Below are positions 1-8,692 of a stretch of DNA of 64,000 bases, in pieces. The number at the start of each line of letters is the position of its first letter. The stretch's first letter is position 1. The DNA comes from Pseudophaeobacter sp. Its GTDB lineage: Bacteria > Pseudomonadota > Alphaproteobacteria > Rhodobacterales > Rhodobacteraceae. The DNA lies in the NCBI GenBank assembly GCA_027019165.1, contig JALUXC010000012.1, positions 310,001 to 374,000 of the forward strand. The letters run 5' to 3'. The position numbers and the translations under genes were made by a program. Below the pieces are notes generated by a model. The model was not told where the DNA came from, did no database searches, and saw only the letters and a list, made by a program, of their open reading frames with translations.

Positions 1-1
1 C

Positions 2-91
2 TGCGAGGCCATTCTTGCGGGGCATGTTCCGCTCCTTGGCGTGCTGCTCAATCGGGGGCGCGGCACAAACGGCGGCGCGGCCGTCGTATAA
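2..91 (+). CDS. 3' end of a gene, probably exopolysaccharide tyrosine autokinase / CpsD-like ATPase (partial)
   Basis: Only the last 29 codons are present; the gene starts left of the window. The frame beginning at base 2 stays open to a TAA at 89-91 and ends in a hydrophobic stretch (VPLLGVLLNR) followed by a short Gly/Ala-rich tail. A VxLLGVxxNR segment is typical of the last strand of the P-loop ATPase fold of bacterial tyrosine kinases that partner Wzz-like proteins. A Wzz-like gene follows at 204 on the same strand, which fits that reading. No tyrosine-rich tail is visible. The family call is an inference from a short fragment plus context. Confidence 0.4.
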   Translation, partial: CEAILAGHVPLLGVLLNRGRGTNGGAAVV

Positions 92-203
92 CTATCGATT
101 GCTGGCCAAATTTTTGCCCTTTTGCCATGATCAACAGGAAGGACTGGCGCAGCCATGCCTCATTCATGGTCCTGCCAACGCAACGGATTAAGAGAGAAAG
201 CTC

Positions 204-1424
204 ATGGGGCCGATCCATTCCTTGGCGGATTTCCTGGACATGCTGCGCCGCCGCGCTGCCATAATCATTGCTGTGACCATTTTGGGGGCCATTGCGTCTT
301 TGTGGTATGCGGCCAGTCAGCGGCACCTTTATGAAAGCGCCGAGGTCATTCAGGTGGCCCAGCCCACGATCGCAGATGATCTGGCCAAATCCACTGTCGA
401 AGGTTCCACTGCGCGACGGATGCAATTGATCGAGCAGCGCCTGATGGCACGCGGGACCATTCTTGAAATCGTTGACAGCTTTGGCCTTTATTCTGATCGA
501 CCTGACTTGAAGCCGTCCGAACTTGTCACGCTGGTCCGTGAAAACGTTTCCATCACTGGCGTTGCTGCAGTGCGGGAGGGATTTGCGGATGATGGGACTA
601 TTGCGGTTCTCACCATTACGGCCCGCATGCCAAGTCCGGAGCAAGCCCGAGACGTCGCTGCCGAGTTTGGACGGCGGACAATCGAGCTGAGCGTGAATTC
701 CCGAATTGAGCAAGCGCGCGAGACCCTGAACTTCTTTTCGGCAAAAGAGCAGGCCCTCGCCGCCGATCTTCTTGCGCTGGAAGATGAAATCGCGGATTTC
801 CGTACGGAAAACGATGTGGCTCAACCCGGTGCACTGGAGTTTCGGCAGGCGGAAATCGCTACATTGAACGAGGCCCTGCTTGACATCGCCCGCGAACAGA
901 TTCAGATCCGCCGCGCCGCAGATCAGGCGGTCTCCAGCGAGCGCCCAGCCACGGCACAGCGCATGCTGGAGGAGTTCGAAGAACAGCTTGCCACCCTGGC
1001 AGCGCAAAGCGATCTCCTCATCCAGCGTAAGGCAGAGTTGGAGCAGATGCTGGAGACAACGCCCGAAGTTGAGCGGCGGTTGGCTGCATACGAGCGGCAG
1101 CAGGAGCAACTGCAGGGCGAACTGGACACGGTGCGCGCGCGTCTGAATGAGGCCGAGATCGGCTTTCGGCTTGAAACATCGCGTCAGTCTGAACGGCTGA
1201 CCATCCTGGAACCTGCCACCGTTCCGGATTACCCGGTTACGGGCGGGCGTAAACGCAAAGCTCTGATGGGAGGCGTTGCCAGCCTGCTTTTTGCAATGGT
1301 GATCGCCTTCTTGGTCGATTTGCGGCACCCTGTCTTGCGTTCGGCGGTGCAAATGAAGCGCGAAACCGGGCTGATGCCCGTGGTGACCATTCCAGATCTC
1401 AAGACCGCTCGAAAGCGGTCATGA
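204..1424 (+). CDS. Wzz/GumC-type polysaccharide chain-length determinant protein
   Basis: This 406-residue protein has the polysaccharide co-polymerase layout. A short cytoplasmic N-terminus is followed by a membrane segment at about residues 17-33 (AAIIIAVTILGAIASLW). A long periplasmic, strongly helical and coiled-coil-prone section rich in Glu, Gln and Arg spans roughly 170-325. A Pro-containing motif (ATVPDYPV) precedes the second membrane segment near 352-371. Such proteins sit in the inner membrane and control polymer length in Wzx/Wzy export. It lacks a fused kinase domain; the fragment ending at 91 could supply it. The ATG at 204 follows a purine-rich AGAGAGAAAG stretch. It converges with the flippase gene, whose stop is 26 bases downstream. 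Confidence 0.8.
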   Translation: MGPIHSLADFLDMLRRRAAIIIAVTILGAIASLWYAASQRHLYESAEVIQVAQPTIADDLAKSTVEGSTARRMQLIEQRLMARGTILEIVDSFGLYSDRPDLKPSELVTLVRENVSITGVAAVREGFADDGTIAVLTITARMPSPEQARDVAAEFGRRTIELSVNSRIEQARETLNFFSAKEQALAADLLALEDEIADFRTENDVAQPGALEFRQAEIATLNEALLDIAREQIQIRRAADQAVSSERPATAQRMLEEFEEQLATLAAQSDLLIQRKAELEQMLETTPEVERRLAAYERQQEQLQGELDTVRARLNEAEIGFRLETSRQSERLTILEPATVPDYPVTGGRKRKALMGGVASLLFAMVIAFLVDLRHPVLRSAVQMKRETGLMPVVTIPDLKTARKRS

Positions 1425-1450
1425 CGTCTGGCCGGATTTGGGACCGGCAG

Positions 1451-2818
1451 CTAGGGGCGAAGAACCACGATTAGCTCCTGCAGCGCATCCCAATGCCAAG
1501 CCAGGGCACTGCCGCCGACCCCTGCAACGATCACTGTGCTGATGAGGTCATGCAGGGGATCCCACGCCTTGTGGCGGCGCGCAAGCCAGATCAACACCGG
1601 ATAGGCGGCGACCATCGCCAGCCCAAGCGCAACAATGCCACCCGGCAGGCCGAACCATAGGGTTCCAAGCAAGAACAACCCGGTTTGAAGCAAGGCCCGC
1701 GTGGCTGTGAAAACAAAGAAAGCCCGGCTGTCGCCAGCCGCGAGCGCGGCCTGATCATAGGTCATGGTGATAACCGCCGGGGCTAGGGAAAGTGAGATCA
1801 GTACGATCATCACGCCTGCCTGCTGGTAGCGCGCATCATAAAGAAGGCCGGTCAGCCACGGGCCGATCCAGCTCATCAAAAGCAGCATCGACAGGATCAC
1901 GGCAGTGAGCCCTGCGCGCAGTAGGCGGTGCTTGCGCCTGTTCTCGGGTGGTCCATCAGCGGGTTTGTCGCGGTAGACCGGGATCATCAGCCGCTGGTTG
2001 ACGGCATGGCCCAAAAGCATTGGGAAGCTGGCCAGGAAATAGCCGATATTGTAGACGCCGAGTACATCCAATGTTACGAAACGCCCAAGGATTGCACGGT
2101 CCCCCTGAGAGGTCAGAAACCAGAAGGCGGTGGAGAGGAAAATCCATTTGCCAAAACGGATCAGTTCTTTTGCTGCTGTGGTTTCCCAGCGAAACCTGTT
2201 TCGCTCTCCGGGCAGGCCGAAATGCGTCAGGGCCAGCTTTGCTCCCGCCTGGATCACAGCTCCAAGAACCAGTGCGAGGACCGAGCCAGTGCTCCAGGCC
2301 AGCAATACCATAGCACCCACACCGATGGCCTGCGCGGCCAGATCCAGCGCCGTCAAGCGCCCCACCAGCAGGTGCCGATGTGCGGTCTCGATCCGGGTTG
2401 GGTTAAAGCCAGCAATCACAAGGGCAACCCCTGCGATGGGCAGATAGAGGACCAGATCCGGCGCATCGTAGATCCAGGCGACTGGCCAGGCCAGAAGCAA
2501 TGTCATCGCCCACAGGCCAAAGCCACGTATCACTTGAATCGTCCACGCGGTGTTCAGGAAGTCGGGATCATCACCGCGCGGGTTTTGGGCAATGGCGGGT
2601 CCGATTCCGACGTCTGAGAAAAGAGACAGTCCGACGGTTACGACGGTTACCAGAGCCATCAGTCCAAATGCTTCGGGGAACAGGAGCCGGGCCAGGATCA
2701 GGTTCGCCGCAAGGCGCAAGGCCTGGCTGCCACCATAGCCGATCATCAGCCAGGACGCCGAACGCAGCACCCGGGCCAGAAGTCCGTGACCGGAAAACAC
2801 TGCAGCAAGTTTGAGCAT
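1451..2818 (-). CDS. Wzx-like oligosaccharide flippase (polysaccharide biosynthesis/export protein)
   Basis: The 455-residue product is a multi-span membrane protein of about 12 predicted segments. Its N-terminus (SASWLMIGYGGSQALRLAANL) matches the usual beginning of lipopolysaccharide/teichoic-acid flippases (Wzx/RfbX, MATE-like MOP superfamily). Such proteins move lipid-linked repeat units across the inner membrane. I chose the ATG at 2818 because a GAGG ribosome-binding site precedes it; the open frame extends further but that part lacks family-like sequence. It is divergent from the GT4 gene at 3079, and the 260 bases between presumably hold both promoters. Substrate is not predictable. 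Confidence 0.8.
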   Translation of the reverse strand: MLKLAAVFSGHGLLARVLRSASWLMIGYGGSQALRLAANLILARLLFPEAFGLMALVTVVTVGLSLFSDVGIGPAIAQNPRGDDPDFLNTAWTIQVIRGFGLWAMTLLLAWPVAWIYDAPDLVLYLPIAGVALVIAGFNPTRIETAHRHLLVGRLTALDLAAQAIGVGAMVLLAWSTGSVLALVLGAVIQAGAKLALTHFGLPGERNRFRWETTAAKELIRFGKWIFLSTAFWFLTSQGDRAILGRFVTLDVLGVYNIGYFLASFPMLLGHAVNQRLMIPVYRDKPADGPPENRRKHRLLRAGLTAVILSMLLLMSWIGPWLTGLLYDARYQQAGVMIVLISLSLAPAVITMTYDQAALAAGDSRAFFVFTATRALLQTGLFLLGTLWFGLPGGIVALGLAMVAAYPVLIWLARRHKAWDPLHDLISTVIVAGVGGSALAWHWDALQELIVVLRP

Positions 2819-3078
2819 CGGATCCTCATGTTTTGCCGTATTGGCAATCGACCGCACGCTAGGCAGCGTCCGCGCAGAGGTCAATTGCCATGCGACAATC
2901 GACGTCAAGAGCCTTGGAACCGGTCCGGATGCTGAGACAATGGGGGGGGCAGGACCTGGATTGATGCAAGACCGCATTCCGTTTCGGTATCGCTCTAGGC
3001 AGGGCATTTGCGAGGGTATAACCTACGGCAAGAGGCGGGCAACTTTGCAACGCCAGATCGACACGAGGCAGGATTGCT

Positions 3079-4290
3079 GTGAAAGTTGCTTATGTTCTGA
3101 ATACTTATCCGCAGCCATCTCATAGTTTTATCCGCCGTGAAATGCAGGCGTTGGAGCGGCAGGACATCAAGGTGTTGCGGCTTGCCATGCGTTCGAGCAC
3201 TGCGCCTTTGGTCGATGCCGGTGATAAGGCTGAAGCCCGCGAAACCCACTATGTGTTGCAGGCTGGGGCTGCTCGGCTTTTGGGCGCTGTGCTGGCCTGT
3301 GCGCTGGCGACCCCAGCAAGGTTTCGGCGGGCATTTGGGCTTGCGTGGCTGCTGGGTCGGAGATTTTCGTCAGGGCGTCTGAGGCACCTCATCTATCTTG
3401 CCGAAGCGGCTTATGTTGCCCGGTATTGCGTGGCAGAGGGGGCGCAGCACCTGCACGCGCATTTTGGGACCAACGCGGCCGCGGTAGCGATGTTGGCCCA
3501 CGAGTTAAGCGGCATTCCCTACAGCTTCACCACGCATGGACCTGAGGAATTTGATGCCCCCCATACACTCTCCCTGGGCGAGAAGGTGAACCGTTCGGCT
3601 TTTGCTGTCGCGATCAGCAGCTTTGGAAAAAGCCAGCTAAGTCGCTGGGCGGATTTTGCGGCTTGGCGGCGGATCAAAGTGGTGCATTGCGGGATCGAAC
3701 CTGCTCGATTTGCCTCTCCTGCGCCCATTCCAAAGGGCCCGTTGCGGCTGGTGGCGGTCGGGCGGTTCGTGGAGCAAAAGGGCCAGATGGTTCTCATCCA
3801 GGCCATGAAGCGGATTGCGGCAGAGCGACCCGACGTGCACCTGACTTTGATCGGCGATGGCGAGATGCGCCCCCAGTTGGAGCGGGAGATCGGGCGATTT
3901 GGCCTTGATCCACATATCACCATGACCGGTTGGCTGGATGAAGCGGGGGTGCGTGCGGAGCTGGCAGGATCGCATGTCCTGGTTATGCCGTCCTTTGCAG
4001 AGGGGCTTCCGATGGTGGTAATGGAGGCGATGGCCGCAGCGCGCCCAGTGCTGGCAACCTATGTGGCAGGCACGCCAGAGCTGGTCCTGGAAGATGAGAC
4101 GGGATGGCTCATCCCAGCGGGGGATGAGGACGCCCTGGCCGAAGCCGTGCTCAAGATTGCGGGCCTGCCACAGGAAAAGCTGGCGCACATGGGTGATCTT
4201 GGGCGCCAGCGGGTTCTGGAGCGCCACAACAGCGACACGGAAGCTGCCAAACTGGCTGCTTGGTTCAACGAGGCCTCGGGCAGGGGGTGA
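3079..4290 (+). CDS. GT4-family glycosyltransferase (WcaL/colanic-acid type)
   Basis: This 403-residue GT-B enzyme opens with VAYVLNTYPQPSHSFI, the usual N-terminus of WcaL-like glycosyltransferases. It has the C-terminal GT4 nucleotide-sugar motif FAEGLPMVVMEAMA near residues 306-319 (E-x7-E type) and a HxHFG motif (HLHAHFG) near 127-133. It would add a sugar to a lipid-linked glycan at the cytoplasmic face of the membrane. The start is GTG at 3079, preceded by AGGCAGGA. It converges with the GT2 gene ending at 4402; the gap holds GC-rich hairpins. Donor and acceptor are unknown. Confidence 0.82.
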   Translation: MKVAYVLNTYPQPSHSFIRREMQALERQDIKVLRLAMRSSTAPLVDAGDKAEARETHYVLQAGAARLLGAVLACALATPARFRRAFGLAWLLGRRFSSGRLRHLIYLAEAAYVARYCVAEGAQHLHAHFGTNAAAVAMLAHELSGIPYSFTTHGPEEFDAPHTLSLGEKVNRSAFAVAISSFGKSQLSRWADFAAWRRIKVVHCGIEPARFASPAPIPKGPLRLVAVGRFVEQKGQMVLIQAMKRIAAERPDVHLTLIGDGEMRPQLEREIGRFGLDPHITMTGWLDEAGVRAELAGSHVLVMPSFAEGLPMVVMEAMAAARPVLATYVAGTPELVLEDETGWLIPAGDEDALAEAVLKIAGLPQEKLAHMGDLGRQRVLERHNSDTEAAKLAAWFNEASGRG

Positions 4291-4355
4291 CAGGGAACGG
4301 CGCACTCCCGCCCAGCTTGCCTCCGGCGGAGCCGGAAACGCGCCTGTTGGGCGTA

Positions 4356-4376
4356 GCGCCGCGCCAGGCGCGGCGC
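4356..4376. terminator. GC-rich hairpin between convergent glycosyltransferase genes
   Basis: Perfect 10-base arms (gcgccgcgcc / ggcgcggcgc) are separated by one base. A second small GC hairpin lies just before it at about 4323-4335. There is no strong T-tract, so termination activity is an inference from position between two convergent stop codons (4290 and 4402). The sequence to its left (gttgggc) resembles the flank of hairpins at 35351, 39624 and 39808. Confidence 0.45.
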
Positions 4377-4401
4377 GGTGGCCTGGATAGGGCAAAGGCA
4401 G

Positions 4402-5238
4402 TCAACGGCCTCTGGCCCAGCGGGACCGGCTTTTGAAGAGCGGCGTTTTGACGGTCAGGCTGACCAGCGCGTATGTGGCAAACCCCAGAGGGTCGCGCAG
4501 GCCAAGGCGCCAAAGTTCACCGGGTGCAAGGCTCCTGTCTTCATCGTTTGACAGAAGATGCGGAAACCGGGCGGCGATCTCATCTACGCCCGCATTCTGT
4601 CTTCGACGCACGCGGACCAGATTGGAGAAACCTTCGACCATGGGCCAGTGATAGGTCGCTGGTACGGAAGTACGCTCAGACGGCGCAAATGACAAACGCG
4701 CGAAAGTGTCGTCCGAGATGATGTCTGGCCATTCCTGCCAGCGTTCGCGCCCGACACGGTTCATCGAAAAAACCCCGAACCCCGGAACGCCTTTGCACAC
4801 AAAGGGAAGCTGTGCCCAAAAGCGGGCGTAGGCCTTGGTCACAGAGCTTTTGGCTGGGCTGATCCGGGGCATGCCACTGGCATAACGTGGCGCATGGCCG
4901 GAAAGCGCGGCGGCCAGTTGTCCCAGAAGGGCGGGAGAGACGAGCACATCAGCATCAAGATAGACCAGGACAGATCCTGTCGCTATCTTGTCCCCAGCGT
5001 TAAGGGCGCCCAGCTTGCCGCCCTCCGGCAGCTCCAACACCTCGACGTGCCAGCCGTCGGGGGGCAGCACGCTGCGGGCAATCTGAGCCGTTTCGTCAGA
5101 ACAGCCGTTGGCCAGAACCAGAACCTCGACCGAAATGCCGACAGGCAAGGCGGTCGATGCAAAGAGCGCCCCAAGGCAGTCTGCAATATAGGCCGCTTCG
5201 TTGTGGGCAGGTATCAGCACGGAAACCAACTGCGTCAT
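4402..5238 (-). CDS. GT2-family glycosyltransferase, last gene of the PKS/NRPS-glycan operon
   Basis: The 278-residue protein is a GT-A fold family 2 enzyme. It begins SVLIPAHNEAAYIADCL, and YLDADVLVS near residues 89-97 supplies the metal-binding DxD. I set the start at the ATG at 5238, which overlaps the TGA of the upstream gene as ATGA and so implies translational coupling. The frame extends eight codons further into that gene, but this adds nothing family-like. It lacks multiple membrane segments, so it is probably a soluble or peripheral transferase working on a lipid-linked or carrier-linked acceptor. Confidence 0.8.
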   Translation of the reverse strand: MTQLVSVLIPAHNEAAYIADCLGALFASTALPVGISVEVLVLANGCSDETAQIARSVLPPDGWHVEVLELPEGGKLGALNAGDKIATGSVLVYLDADVLVSPALLGQLAAALSGHAPRYASGMPRISPAKSSVTKAYARFWAQLPFVCKGVPGFGVFSMNRVGRERWQEWPDIISDDTFARLSFAPSERTSVPATYHWPMVEGFSNLVRVRRRQNAGVDEIAARFPHLLSNDEDRSLAPGELWRLGLRDPLGFATYALVSLTVKTPLFKSRSRWARGR

Positions 5239-7760
5239 TTCCTGGCCTCCAGGACACGCCACCGCGGATTGTCATCGCTCAGGGTGCGCTTTGCGCCCCA
5301 ACTGCCCCATTTCCCCGGCGTAGCAACGTCGGCGTAAACCCCAAAGAGCGCGCCGCCAAGATCGCTCCACCCGGCAAGCAGCTGCTCATAAAGACCAGCC
5401 ATGGCATCGGAATAATTGAAATGGGTGAAAAAGCCTGTCAGCTCAGCGTCGTCTACCATTGGGCCAATGCCAACCACATGGCTGCCGCCCTCGTACATGA
5501 TCAGATCAAGGCCGTGACGGTCTGCAACTGCTTTGTGATAGGGCAGAACCCGCCCCAGGAGATCAGCTAGCGTATCAGTACTGTCACCGCTTAGGAGACC
5601 GTCCTGAAGCTCAAGCGCTGCCTGTGCTGTTGCGACATCATATTGATGAGCCGAAACAAATGCTTGGGCATCTTCCTCATTCATGCCTTCGGCCAAGGCC
5701 GTAGTCCGCGCCCAGTCGCGGCTATCTGACAGCCAGGCGCGCAGGATCGGGGCACGCTCACGCAGGCCGAGAATTCCTCCGAAATATCCGGTCACGGCAT
5801 AGGCATCAAAATAGGCTGCGGGTGGTTTTCTATCTGCGATCGTGGCCGCCCATAGGGGCGCAGTCAGCACCTGGTCTTCCAGGCCCAGCCAGCCTGTCTG
5901 GCTGGAAATCACCCGGATCAGCCGTTGGCTCGCGTCAGTGCCAAAAACCTCGCTCCATATGCGAGAGACCTCTGCAGCCCGCCCGCCATAGAACTGCATC
6001 CAGAGGTTTTCGCCTCCCCATTGGGCGCGGGCTTGTTCCTCGGCCCAGCGGGCTTGTGCAAACTGCCAGTTCCAAACCTCATTGGAATACTCGACATAGG
6101 CACGCAGATCCTCATCAAGCCGTTCCTTCACCAGTTTGGCGAAATTACGAATGTAGCTGTCGTCCGCCATATGAGGCATGTTGAACCAGGGATCCGATCC
6201 AAGCGTATTGGACAGCGTTATCAGAACCTCGGCTGGAACACCGTTCATGGCCCAGGTGTAATCAGAGCGCTTTGGCCGATCTTCCCATCCGATCTGAGGA
6301 GAGTCGTTGGTGTCCATCCAGTCCATGAACCGCAGGGCTTCAAACCCATCCAGCATGTCGAGCCAAAGAGGATTGAAGAGTTGGCCGGATTCGAATGCTG
6401 CGATCTGGTCTTCTCTTACAACGGTAATGTTTCGGATGTAGTCGCTCCCGCGGCCGATGCGCTGGAGGCGAATTTCCACTGGACCGGGGCCCGGCGTGAA
6501 GTCAAAGGAGACCTCGCCTTTGCCATAGCGTACGTTCTCGGCCCGCCCAGAAACCTCAACGATCCCCTTTCCCTGAAAGCGCAGAACATAGCGGCCAGCA
6601 AGCGCTTGCGCCGTTTCAGGCAGATCGGTCAGGATCACGGTGCCGATCGAACCAAGCTCGGGTGGCAGGGCGGTAGGCCAGCCATTTTCGTCCAGATAGC
6701 CGGCTGCCGCCAGGTCCTCGTGGGAAACGCCGCCCCAACGCCCCGGCAGGTGCCCGATCCAAGGGCGTGCCGTTTTGAAATGGTCAAGGAAGGGCGCCTG
6801 GGGGCTCCAGTCGGCAACTTCCATAAGGTTCATTGCCATGGGCTGCCCAGGCGCCGCTTGGTGACCTTCGGTCGTCAGATCAGCCGGTGCCGCGGGGGCT
6901 TGGGGCGAATTCAGCACTGGCAGGGCGGGGTCTTTCGGAAAAGGAGCGGGATCCGGTGGCAGAGCCGCAGTCCGCACGCTATCTCCCTTTGCGGCAGCCC
7001 ATGCGATCTCTTGCAGGCGCTTGGCCATCGCTGCCGAGGGGACGCGATAGGTATTGCCCCATCGGCCTTCCAGATCTCTTGGCAGTCCAAGTGGATTTTC
7101 TCCGGTAAGCACAGAGAATTGCAGCAAGCTGATAAAGTAGAATCCGATTGTGTTTGGGTGGATGTCGTCTGCAAAAACATCCGAGATGCTGGAAAGGCCA
7201 GGAACGGTTCCAGCGCGGATGGCATCATCGAGCCGCGCCATGGCCTGACCGGCAGGAAGCAAGCGCAGATCGCCATCAGTCCGCTCGTTCACGTGATCCA
7301 CCACAGCCTGCCAGCGGGGGAGGTCCTGCTCCAGTCGATCACGCCACGGGATTGCGGCGCCGTTGTCGAATGGGATCTCTGCTCCGGTGCCGCTGTCCAG
7401 GCTGTGCCAGGTTTCCTGTAGGTAGACTGCGGCTTCCGGGTTTGCCGCCTTGGCCGCCTGATAATAGAGCGTTACCGTCTCTTCCGTGTTGCTCCACTTC
7501 AGATGATTGGCCAAGGGGATTGCTTCGGTCAGGATCACCGCGTCAACAGGGCTTCTCAACCGTTCGCGCGCGTCTATCCCTTCTGCGCTGCTGCCGTGTT
7601 CCCAATTGTAGCTGAGTGGTGCGCCATTGATGATCTGTGCTTCGACAGCGACTGTCGGGTTTGCTTGTCGCAGCAGGCCTTGCAGCATCACGGGATTGTC
7701 CGGACCAAACAACGAATGGCCCACCATGAGAACCGATGCGATCAGTGTTTCAAATGGCAT
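5235..7760 (-). CDS. Two-domain protein: SGNH-hydrolase-like domain fused to a clan GH-A-like glycoside hydrolase domain
   Basis: The 841-residue protein has three parts. Residues 1-255 are an SGNH/GDSL-like domain: GHSL at 14-17 offers Ser16 as nucleophile and DDIHP at 198-202 offers the Asp/His pair. Residues 260-305 are a Pro/Ala-rich linker. Residues 305-841 contain a beta-rich stretch and then a region with YSNEVWN at 558-564 and MYEGGSH at 755-761. These fit the acid/base Glu after Asn and the nucleophile Glu of clan GH-A (beta/alpha)8 glycosidases; this is inferred from motifs only. The first domain is clearly paralogous to the gene just upstream. The start ATG overlaps that gene's stop (TGATG). 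No signal peptide is visible. It may trim or deacylate the glycan made by the operon. Confidence 0.65.
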   Translation of the reverse strand: MPFETLIASVLMVGHSLFGPDNPVMLQGLLRQANPTVAVEAQIINGAPLSYNWEHGSSAEGIDARERLRSPVDAVILTEAIPLANHLKWSNTEETVTLYYQAAKAANPEAAVYLQETWHSLDSGTGAEIPFDNGAAIPWRDRLEQDLPRWQAVVDHVNERTDGDLRLLPAGQAMARLDDAIRAGTVPGLSSISDVFADDIHPNTIGFYFISLLQFSVLTGENPLGLPRDLEGRWGNTYRVPSAAMAKRLQEIAWAAAKGDSVRTAALPPDPAPFPKDPALPVLNSPQAPAAPADLTTEGHQAAPGQPMAMNLMEVADWSPQAPFLDHFKTARPWIGHLPGRWGGVSHEDLAAAGYLDENGWPTALPPELGSIGTVILTDLPETAQALAGRYVLRFQGKGIVEVSGRAENVRYGKGEVSFDFTPGPGPVEIRLQRIGRGSDYIRNITVVREDQIAAFESGQLFNPLWLDMLDGFEALRFMDWMDTNDSPQIGWEDRPKRSDYTWAMNGVPAEVLITLSNTLGSDPWFNMPHMADDSYIRNFAKLVKERLDEDLRAYVEYSNEVWNWQFAQARWAEEQARAQWGGENLWMQFYGGRAAEVSRIWSEVFGTDASQRLIRVISSQTGWLGLEDQVLTAPLWAATIADRKPPAAYFDAYAVTGYFGGILGLRERAPILRAWLSDSRDWARTTALAEGMNEEDAQAFVSAHQYDVATAQAALELQDGLLSGDSTDTLADLLGRVLPYHKAVADRHGLDLIMYEGGSHVVGIGPMVDDAELTGFFTHFNYSDAMAGLYEQLLAGWSDLGGALFGVYADVATPGKWGSWGAKRTLSDDNPRWRVLEARK

Positions 7761-8689
7761 CAGCCCTGGCCCGCTTCGACAAGGCCTGTGCGTGGCAGCG
7801 CGCGGACCACCTGCCAGACGATCTCTTGCACCTTCTGTGCCGCAGGGCGGGAAAAGGCAGTCGCGGCTCCACCGTCCGGGCGCGAGAGGCGGTGCGGAAG
7901 CCCGACCGGCGATTTATGATAAAGCACGGCATAGTGTGTCAGCGCCACAACATAGGATCCCAAGTCATTGATATGAATGGTATCCTGTTTGCCTTCGGGG
8001 GTCTTAGCGAAAAGATCGGAAATATCCGCCACGCCTTCGATCTGGCCCGCTTCAATGGCCTGGGCCACGGCACCCATCACTTGCCCAGCGGGGATCAGGT
8101 AGACCGGACGTTTTGGATTGCGGCGGCTGTCGGAGCCCAGCACCTTGCCGAGCCAGAGACGCTCCAGATCGGCGTCGATACGCGCCTGCCAGCCATCGGG
8201 GTCATCGAGGTGATGCCAGGTTTCATAGAGATAGATCCGTGTATGAGGGGCTCCGTCACGGGCCAAAGCGGCCCAGCGGCGCAGGTATTTGGCCGACCCA
8301 AAGTATTTTACCGCATCGCGCAGCTCGACCATTTCGGTCAACACGACGGCATCATAGTCGCCCGACCCAATCGCCTCTTTGGCATCGCGCCAGACGGGGG
8401 GGTGGTTGACCAGATCGAAATCCAGGATCGCCTCATCCGGCTCCCAATGCTGTTTGAGCGCGGTGCCTGAGCCGAGCTGGCTGTTCCAGCCATGCCCATC
8501 CGGCGCCAACTGCCCAAGCATGTGCGGCATGACCGGCCCGACCAGAGAGTGGCCAAGGTGAAAGACCTTGAGCGGACGGTCTGGCGGGGGCAGGGCGGGG
8601 ACGGGAAAGGGCGCGGCCTCAGCACCAAGAGGATAGCAAAGTCCGTAGAGACAGGTTGTCAGCGCAAAAAGAAGAGACCTTCTGCCCAT
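7760..8689 (-). CDS. Secreted SGNH-hydrolase-like protein, paralogue of the N-terminal domain of the next gene
   Basis: The 309-residue product begins with a signal peptide (hydrophobic core to about residue 20, AEA at 23-25), so it is likely periplasmic or secreted. GHSL at 46-49 supplies Ser48, and DTIHIND at 236-242 supplies Asp/His, matching SGNH blocks I and V. Shared landmarks with the 841-residue protein include LTE, a Y-x-ETWH motif, the PAGQ(A/V)M segment, an ISD(V/L)FA segment and a GLP near the end. Esterase or O-acetyl transfer activity on a glycan is an inference. The start codon lies three bases after the stop of the phosphopantetheinyl transferase gene. Confidence 0.65.
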   Translation of the reverse strand: MGRRSLLFALTTCLYGLCYPLGAEAAPFPVPALPPPDRPLKVFHLGHSLVGPVMPHMLGQLAPDGHGWNSQLGSGTALKQHWEPDEAILDFDLVNHPPVWRDAKEAIGSGDYDAVVLTEMVELRDAVKYFGSAKYLRRWAALARDGAPHTRIYLYETWHHLDDPDGWQARIDADLERLWLGKVLGSDSRRNPKRPVYLIPAGQVMGAVAQAIEAGQIEGVADISDLFAKTPEGKQDTIHINDLGSYVVALTHYAVLYHKSPVGLPHRLSRPDGGAATAFSRPAAQKVQEIVWQVVRALPRTGLVEAGQG

Positions 8690-8692
8690 TTT

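Noticed and set aside
48-1352. 434-residue open frame on the minus strand
   Set aside because: Antisense to the Wzz-like gene, no family-like sequence; a product of high GC content.
5925-7421. 498-residue plus-strand open frame
   Set aside because: Lies opposite the SGNH/GH-A-like gene, which has recognisable motifs; this frame has none.
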